A stretch of DNA of 11,270 bases from Actinomycetes bacterium (GTDB taxonomy: Bacteria > Actinomycetota > Acidimicrobiia > Acidimicrobiales > Palsa-688), in contig JAKBBS010000109.1 of assembly GCA_021808425.1 (NCBI GenBank), forward strand, positions 1 through 11,270. Reading direction: 5' to 3'. A program made the translations under genes and the position numbers. The notes beneath the pieces are model-generated. The model was not told where the DNA came from. It saw only the letters and a list, made by a program, of their open reading frames with translations, and did not search any database. Positions 6,489-11,270 of the stretch are shown here, in pieces; within the stretch, counting starts at the first letter, position 1; every line of letters starts with the position of its first letter.

Positions 6489-7337
6489 TCAACGGTCCAC
6501 GTCTCGGTGAAATGTGGCAGCGTCATAGCCGAGTCCTCCGATCGCGCCGGCCAACTCGTCTGCGATCACGACCGAACGATGCTTGCCTCCCGTGCAGCCG
6601 ACAGCCACGCTCATGTACGCCTTGCCCTCCGCCTCGTAGCTTGGGAGGAGGAACTCGAGAAGTGACGAGACCTTGTCCAAGAACGTACGGGTGTCCGGCT
6701 GGCCCAACACGTATTCACGCACCTGCGGGTCGCGGCCGGTGAGGTCGCGCAGCGCCGGCACCCAGTGGGGGTTCGGCAGGAAGCGCACGTCGAACACGTT
6801 GTCGACGTCCGGTGGCAGGCCGTGTTTGAACCCGAACGATACGACGGAGATCTGCATCGAATCCGTACCGCTGCGGTGGAACAGGTCGATCAGACGCGCC
6901 CGAAGCTGATGCACGTTCAAGTCGCTTGTGTCGATGACGACGTCCGCAGCCTCTCGAATGGCCGCCAAGCGAACCCTCTCCAAGGCGATCGCCTCGAGAA
7001 GCTTGTCCCTGCCGAGCGGATGGCGGCGGCGGGTGCCCTCGAATCTGTGTAGGAGGACGTCGTCGGCTGCATCGAGGAACAGGGTTTGAACGTGAATCCC
7101 TCGTTCACCGAGCTCACCGACCGCCGCTGTGAGATCGTCGAGCTGCTCGGTGTCACGCCCTACCACGAGGGCGACCCGGTCGCGCGTCGATCCGGGGGCC
7201 AGCGCCAAGTCGGCGACCGACACTATGAGCGGGGTTGGTAGGTTGTCGACGACGAACCATCCGAGGTCCTCCAGGGTCGCTCCGGACTGGGATCTTCCCG
7301 CCCCGGACAGCCCGGTGACGATCACGAAGTCGGCCAC
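6489..7337 (-). CDS. rapZ: RapZ/YvcJ-family nucleotide-binding protein
   Basis: This 282-aa cytoplasmic protein belongs to the P-loop RapZ family. In E. coli RapZ is an RNA adaptor that controls glmS mRNA decay through a small RNA; in Gram-positives YvcJ is a nucleotide-binding protein of less clear role. The N-terminal P-loop is GLSGAGRS (9-16), with Arg15 replacing the usual Lys, a variant I recall as common in actinobacteria. VVDNLP (29-34) follows. The C-terminal domain carries SFGFKHGLP (167-175), DVRFLPNPHW (183-192) and GCTGGKHRS (247-255), all intact. The start is GTG at 7337, two nt after the methyltransferase TAA; no good ATG exists. Downstream, yvcK begins directly after its TGA. 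The family call is firm; the actinobacterial function is not settled. Confidence 0.94.
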   Translation of the reverse strand: MADFVIVTGLSGAGRSQSGATLEDLGWFVVDNLPTPLIVSVADLALAPGSTRDRVALVVGRDTEQLDDLTAAVGELGERGIHVQTLFLDAADDVLLHRFEGTRRRHPLGRDKLLEAIALERVRLAAIREAADVVIDTSDLNVHQLRARLIDLFHRSGTDSMQISVVSFGFKHGLPPDVDNVFDVRFLPNPHWVPALRDLTGRDPQVREYVLGQPDTRTFLDKVSSLLEFLLPSYEAEGKAYMSVAVGCTGGKHRSVVIADELAGAIGGLGYDAATFHRDVDR

Positions 7338-7339
7338 AG

Positions 7340-8110
7340 TTAACCGCCGCCTCGCTCGAAGCGGATCTTCTCCGCCCGCAGCGCCAGAAGCCTCGGTATC
7401 CGAGCGGCGTCGCGGTACTCGGCAGCACGGGCGAGGAATCCGGGCGGCGGTGCGGGCTCTGTCATTGCAGTCACATACAGCCCGGCGGCGGCCATCGCGT
7501 TGACATACCTGGATAAAGGCCTATGGACGAACGGTATCCACACGTCCTTCTCGACCTCCTCCAGAGAATGGTCTTCGTCGAGGTAGGGACCTATCCGCCA
7601 GTACTGCTCGTCAAGGATCGTGTCGTCGATCCATCCCGAGCCGGGTGTCTGCAACAGCGGGTGATTGAGCAGGAAGAGGAAGCGTCCCCCCGGCGATAGC
7701 ACCCGGCTTACCTCAGCGAGGGCTTCGTCGACGGCGGTGATGTGCTCGAAGACCAGGCACGCCACGGCTGCGTCGAAGGTTCCATCACGGAATGGCAACC
7801 CCGCCGCCTCAGCTCGGCCGACCAGCACTCCCCCGCCGCGCTGCGAGGCTGCGTCAACCTGGGCTTTCGCCGGGTCCACCCCGGCAACGAGATCCACGCC
7901 CGCCACCCGGGCCGCCAGGCGGCCCACTTGGCCCTCACCGCAGCCCACGTCGAGAACCCTTGTCGCCCCGGCGAGCTCGGCTTGAATATAGGGCAGGATC
8001 TGCTCCTCGTACTCGGGGTCAGCCCCTTCGGTGAAGCCCTGCTGCCACCAAGCGGCGTGTTCCTCCCATAAGCCCTTCCAATCCGGGGACGCCTCCTGCG
8101 CGCTCACCAC
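7340..8110 (-). CDS. Class I SAM-dependent methyltransferase (Methyltransf_11-like), substrate unknown
   Basis: A predicted cytoplasmic methyltransferase of 256 aa. I chose GTG at 8110, with GAGG 10 nt upstream; GTG at 8107 is the next choice, and the longer reading from a TTG overlaps the hydrolase. Motif I is VLDVGCGEG (52-60), followed by the acidic GVDP (77-80), then LPFRDGTFDAAV (motif II region), FEHI (121-124) and LSPGGRFLFL (138-147), the usual order of the Rossmann methyltransferase fold. The C-terminal third, with NHPLLQTPGSGW and FVHRPLSRYVNAM, would shape the substrate pocket, and I cannot assign it to a known substrate. The gene lies 31 bp after the hydrolase and 2 bp before rapZ, so all three should be cotranscribed. 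General UbiE/Coq5-like similarity is only to the fold and does not imply quinone methylation. Confidence 0.88.
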   Translation of the reverse strand: MVSAQEASPDWKGLWEEHAAWWQQGFTEGADPEYEEQILPYIQAELAGATRVLDVGCGEGQVGRLAARVAGVDLVAGVDPAKAQVDAASQRGGGVLVGRAEAAGLPFRDGTFDAAVACLVFEHITAVDEALAEVSRVLSPGGRFLFLLNHPLLQTPGSGWIDDTILDEQYWRIGPYLDEDHSLEEVEKDVWIPFVHRPLSRYVNAMAAAGLYVTAMTEPAPPPGFLARAAEYRDAARIPRLLALRAEKIRFERGGG

Positions 8111-8141
8111 CAGATCAACGCCTCGTGAGCCTGCGTGACCA

Positions 8142-9017
8142 TCAGGCCCGACGGCAGTTGGCCGCAATGCGCTCGGCAAGCTCGCCGTGAAGTTCGCTCG
8201 GAAGGTCGTGCGCCATGCCGGGTACGAGCCACAGCTCGGCGCCCGGCACCGCTTCCGCTGTCGCGACCCCGCCAGAGTTGTCTACCAGGGGGTCAGAGTC
8301 CCCGTGGATGACGAGGGTGGGAACCGAGACGTCGTGAAGTGCCTCGGTGCGGTCGGGCTGGGCGAGTATCGCGAGGAGCTGGCGTACCACGCCGGCCGGG
8401 TGGTAGGCGCGGTCATACGAGGCACCCGTCCGTTCGCGCACGACTTGCTCGCTCGGCGGGTAGCCGGGACTCGAGATCAGCTTCGATCCAGCGACTCCCG
8501 CTTCGATCGCCTCCTGGCGCGTCGCCGGCGGCGTCGCGAAGAACAAGGCTTCGGCGACGCCGGGATGGGCTTGACCGACACCTCTGTTACCTGTCGTCGA
8601 GAAGATCGACGTGAGCGTCAGGCACTTGTCGGGGTGCTCGATGGCAAACGTCTGGGCGATCATCCCGCCCATGGATGCACCGACGATGTGGGCCTCCGAA
8701 ATGCCGAGCGCGCCGAGAAGTCCCGCCCCGTCGGATGCCATGTCGGAAAGGGTGTAGACGGGAGGCGGGATCGTCCCTGCAGCGAAGGCGGCCGCCATGT
8801 CCGCTACACCGGCGGCGTCGAACCAGGTGGACAGGCCGATGTCACGGTTGTCGAAGCGGATCACGTGGAAACCCCGAGTGGCGAGCTCGGCTACGAAAGA
8901 GTCGTCCCAGGATGTCATCTGAGCGCTCAGACCCATGATCAGAAGAATCGTCGGATCCGAGGGACTGCCGTGGATGTCGTAGAAGATCTCAATACCGTTG
9001 GCTGCAATCTTGGGCAT
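8142..9017 (-). CDS. Alpha/beta-fold hydrolase (esterase-like)
   Basis: This 291-aa hydrolase has no signal peptide, so it is probably cytoplasmic. The ATG at 9017 opens MPKIAANGIEIFYDIHG, with AGGG about 8 nt upstream, and lies 10 bp after the uvrC stop. The nucleophile elbow is GASMG (113-117) with Ser115. The acid is probably Asp242 in HGDSDPLV, and the base is His270 in PGMAHDLP. The FDNRDIGLSTWFD segment (55-67) recalls the RdmC (aclacinomycin methylesterase) type of hydrolase, though this group is broad and contains many esterases of unknown substrate. The catalytic triad appears complete and the length is usual. The position between uvrC and the methyltransferase is tight, which suggests cotranscription, but no functional link with repair is evident. 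Confidence 0.9.
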   Translation of the reverse strand: MPKIAANGIEIFYDIHGSPSDPTILLIMGLSAQMTSWDDSFVAELATRGFHVIRFDNRDIGLSTWFDAAGVADMAAAFAAGTIPPPVYTLSDMASDGAGLLGALGISEAHIVGASMGGMIAQTFAIEHPDKCLTLTSIFSTTGNRGVGQAHPGVAEALFFATPPATRQEAIEAGVAGSKLISSPGYPPSEQVVRERTGASYDRAYHPAGVVRQLLAILAQPDRTEALHDVSVPTLVIHGDSDPLVDNSGGVATAEAVPGAELWLVPGMAHDLPSELHGELAERIAANCRRA

Positions 9018-9027
9018 GAAGAAAACC

Positions 9028-11040
9028 CTAGCTGTGCAGTCGGTCGAAGAGGGCGTCCGCAACCGGCTCCGGAAGCCACGACAGGTTGGTAAAAGCTTCG
9101 CGCTGGAGCGCCTTGAGCGCTTTGGGGCCGCCGAGCTCGGCTATCAAACGCTTTCTGCGTGCGGGCCCCAAGCCTGGAACAGAGTCCAGAACTGAAACGG
9201 TCATCCTTTTTCCCCTTGTACTGCGGTGATACGTGATGGCGAATCGGTGCGCTTCGTCGCGGATCCGCTGCAGCAGGTAGAGAGCCTCGGATGTCCTAGG
9301 GATCCTGATGGGTTCCGGCGTGGCGGGCCGGTACACCTCCTCGAAGCGCTTTGCGAGCGAAGCGACCGGGATCTCCTCTGTGAGTCCGAGCCGCTCGAGT
9401 ACTTGGACGGCCACACCCAGTTGACCTTTTCCACCGTCGACGAGAAGCAGTTGCGGCGGGTAGGCGAACCTTCTGCGCCGTTCCTCGACTGGTTTAGACC
9501 TCTCGGCCAGATAGGCGTTGAGGCGCCGGGTGAGCACCTCGGCCATGGCAGCGAAGTCGTCGTTGCCTTCGACAGTTTTCACCTTGAATCGCCTGTACTC
9601 CGCAGGCCGTGGGAGCCCGTCTTCCATCACGACCATCGAGCCGACGTAGTCGGTCCCTTGGAGGTGGCTCATGTCGTAGCACTCGATTCGAAGCGGAGAC
9701 TCGGGCAGGTCGAGGTGGTCCTGGAGGGCAGTCAGGGCCCGTGCCCGTGCGTTGTGGTCAGCCGCGCGGGTCAGGCGGTGCCGGCGGAACTCCTCGGCGG
9801 CGTTTTTCTCGACCGTCTCCATGAGGGCGCGTTTGTCACCCCTCCGAGGGACCCGCACTTCGACCGCGGATCCTTTCCGGGCGGCGGGATTGACGCTTCG
9901 CTCGACCCTGTACGCGGAGTCCGCTGCCCACCATTCGACATCGGTGGCCGTTGCCGCGTCGGTCCGCGACCGTTGGGAGGTTGCGGAGCCGTCGGATGGC
10001 GCGCAGCGCTCTGAGCGTTGCATTTCGAGCCACTCGCCGATCGTCTCTGGATCCTCGGGGACATGAGGAACGAGGATCAGAGGTGGGACACCGAGAGGGG
10101 CGTCGTCGTAGTGCTGTTCGAGGATCGAAGCGACGAGCCCTGCGCTTCCGAGGTCCTCGACTTTGTCCACGATTAGCCCTTTTCGGCCTACCACCCTTCC
10201 CCGGCGCACGTAGAAGACCTGGATGGCTGCCTCCAGTTCGTCTTCGGCGATGGCGAAACAGTCGAGGTCCTCGCCTGCTTCGGCGACCATCTGCTGTTTC
10301 TCGACCGCTTTTCGGACGGCGACCAGGCGGTCGCGTATCCGCCCGGCCCTCTCGAACTCGAGCTTCGCGGCCGCTGCGAGCATCTCGGCCTCAAGGCGGG
10401 CGATCACCGACTGGGTCTCTCCTTCGAGGAATCCGAGGAGGTCCAGCACCATTTGGCTGTAATGGGGAGCTGTAACCGCCGCTACGCAGGGACCTGAACA
10501 CTTCTCGATGTGGTAGAGAAGGCAGGGGCGTCCGAGCCGATGGTGGTTGGCGAACTTGTTGTCGCTGCAGGTGCGGACCGGAAAGATGCGGGTCAGCGAG
10601 TCGAGCGTTTCGCGTATCGCGTACGCATGGGCATACGGGCCGAAATAGCGGGTCGACTTGTCCCTGGTGCCGCGGCGGACTGCCGCCCTCGGCCACTCAT
10701 CCGCGACGGTGACAGCGAGGAAGGGGTAGCTCTTGTCATCCCTCAACCTGACGTTGAAGCGCGGTTTGTGCTGTTTGATGAGGCTGTACTCGAGCATGAG
10801 AGCCTCGACGTCACTGCGCACCTGGATCCATTCGACGCTCTCGGCCGAGGCAACCATCTGGGCTGTTCGCGCGGCGAGGAGGGCGGGATTTTGGAAGTAG
10901 TTCGACAGCCGGCTTCGAAGCGACTTCGCTTTGCCCACGTAGATGACCCGCCCGTCGCGGTCCTTGAACTGGTACGAGCCGGGTGTATCGGGGATGGTTC
11001 CCGCTACAGGACGCTCGAGCACTACCCGAGTCTGCCGCAT
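9028..11040 (-). CDS. uvrC: Excinuclease ABC subunit C
   Basis: This 670-aa dual nuclease makes both incisions around DNA lesions handed over by UvrA/UvrB in nucleotide excision repair. The ATG at 11040 has GAGG 6 nt upstream. The N-terminal GIY-YIG domain has GSY (21-23) and YVGKAKSLRSR (34-44). Cys158, Cys173, Cys181 and Cys185 form the cluster known in UvrC to bind [4Fe-4S]. A UVR helix pair (about 215-250) is the UvrB-contact region. The C-terminal RNase H-like nuclease has CYDMSHLQG (Asp456), LLVDGGKGQ (Asp535) and DEAHRFA (His598). It ends in a double helix-hairpin-helix domain (about 617-668, VPGLGPARRKRL). A polar insertion of roughly 40 residues (about 346-388) sits before the conserved VPRRGDKR. 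Uncertainty lies in details, not in identity. Confidence 0.98.
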   Translation of the reverse strand: MRQTRVVLERPVAGTIPDTPGSYQFKDRDGRVIYVGKAKSLRSRLSNYFQNPALLAARTAQMVASAESVEWIQVRSDVEALMLEYSLIKQHKPRFNVRLRDDKSYPFLAVTVADEWPRAAVRRGTRDKSTRYFGPYAHAYAIRETLDSLTRIFPVRTCSDNKFANHHRLGRPCLLYHIEKCSGPCVAAVTAPHYSQMVLDLLGFLEGETQSVIARLEAEMLAAAAKLEFERAGRIRDRLVAVRKAVEKQQMVAEAGEDLDCFAIAEDELEAAIQVFYVRRGRVVGRKGLIVDKVEDLGSAGLVASILEQHYDDAPLGVPPLILVPHVPEDPETIGEWLEMQRSERCAPSDGSATSQRSRTDAATATDVEWWAADSAYRVERSVNPAARKGSAVEVRVPRRGDKRALMETVEKNAAEEFRRHRLTRAADHNARARALTALQDHLDLPESPLRIECYDMSHLQGTDYVGSMVVMEDGLPRPAEYRRFKVKTVEGNDDFAAMAEVLTRRLNAYLAERSKPVEERRRRFAYPPQLLLVDGGKGQLGVAVQVLERLGLTEEIPVASLAKRFEEVYRPATPEPIRIPRTSEALYLLQRIRDEAHRFAITYHRSTRGKRMTVSVLDSVPGLGPARRKRLIAELGGPKALKALQREAFTNLSWLPEPVADALFDRLHS

Positions 11041-11161
11041 CTTCGACCTCGCCCGGCGCCATCATTTCGGACGCCGCTACCGGTGTCGCTGCGCTTCGAA
11101 CATTGAGGGTGCGCACGGCGGCCGCGCTCACATATGATGGAGGTGCCGGCCCGGAATCCGG
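11041..11161. other. Intergenic region upstream of uvrC (121 bp)
   Basis: This is the longest gap in the window. A GCCGG/CCGGC inverted repeat (11145-11149 and 11158-11162, 8-nt loop) overlaps the preceding stop codon, but no T-run follows, so it is not a convincing terminator. I found no clear -35/-10 pair for uvrC. A CATATG palindrome at 11131-11136 is the only AT-rich spot. A uvrC promoter here is plausible but not demonstrated. Confidence 0.4.
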
Positions 11162-11270
11162 CTACATATTCACTTCGAGGTCGACATCCCCGCGGATGGG
11201 CGCCCGGGCTGTCCCCGCCGACCGCAGATCGAAGTGCTCCTTGTGGAGGTGTCTGCCCGTGCTCCGACTA
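11162..11270 (-). CDS. C-terminal end of an unrecognised protein (partial)
   Basis: A minus-strand frame open from the right edge ends at TAG (11162-11164) after 35 codons. The final residues are GDVDLEVNM, preceded by LHKEHFDLRSAGTARAPIR. About 80% of third codon positions are G or C, with lower GC at second positions, as in real genes of this window, and the orientation matches all neighbours. I do not recognise the family from this tail. A competing reading is a plus-strand gene starting at GTG 11259 behind a GGAGG (11245-11249), but only four codons of it would be visible. I prefer the minus-strand reading because of codon composition, with moderate confidence. Confidence 0.45.
   Translation of the reverse strand, partial: SRSTGRHLHKEHFDLRSAGTARAPIRGDVDLEVNM

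Noticed and set aside
7293..7295. Arg in place of Lys in the RapZ P-loop (GAGRS) as a sign of an inactive protein
   Set aside because: I recall this as the usual form in actinobacterial RapZ proteins, and the rest of the protein is intact, so it is not evidence of decay.
11259..11270. Divergent plus-strand gene starting GTG behind GGAGG at the right edge
   Set aside because: Only four codons are visible, and the same DNA on the minus strand has better coding composition and the same direction as all neighbours.
1..11270. Defence island, mobile element, CRISPR or RNA gene
   Set aside because: The window is filled by housekeeping and transport genes with small gaps. I saw no long direct or inverted repeats, transposase or integrase motifs, spacer arrays or tRNA-like folds.

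Overview
The window reads as a high-GC actinobacterial chromosome segment. All 12 supported coding regions lie on the minus strand, so transcription runs from the right edge to the left edge. The set uvrC, rapZ, yvcK, gap, pgk, tpiA, secG is a classic actinobacterial cluster. My best guess for the lineage is Acidimicrobiia or a relative. The exported binding protein at the left has very few charged residues (about 9.5% K+R+D+E, only 5 Arg in the mature chain), which fits an acid-exposed cell surface. The lineage is inference; I ran no database search.

Layout in transcription order, right to left: the 3' end of an unrecognised gene (to 11162); a 121-bp gap; uvrC (nucleotide excision repair nuclease); an alpha/beta hydrolase; a class I SAM-dependent methyltransferase; rapZ; yvcK (glmR/CofD-like). 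From uvrC to yvcK the gaps are only 10, 31, 2 and 0 bp. An 84-bp gap with a terminator-like hairpin follows. Then comes the lower-glycolysis block gap, pgk, tpiA, joined by two 4-nt TTGA overlaps, then a 91-bp gap and secG (Sec translocon subunit). After a further 61 bp comes a peptide-type ABC importer: a lipoprotein binding protein and the start of a DppB/OppB-like permease, which runs off the left edge.

Functionally the window joins DNA repair, two putative regulators of cell-wall precursor metabolism (RapZ, YvcK), triose-phosphate glycolysis, protein export and nutrient uptake. Most of it is housekeeping. I see no CRISPR array, transposon, tRNA, rRNA, toxin-antitoxin pair or defence system. 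The points most worth a second look are: absence of whiA from its usual place between yvcK and gap; the hydrolase-methyltransferase pair placed between uvrC and rapZ; the overlapping hairpins between yvcK and gap; a cofactor-site substitution in GAPDH; the heavy use of TTG starts; and rapZ and yvcK sharing one frame interrupted by a single TGA.

No gene-free stretch exceeds 300 bases. The longest gaps are 11041-11161, 2431-2521 and 5490-5573.
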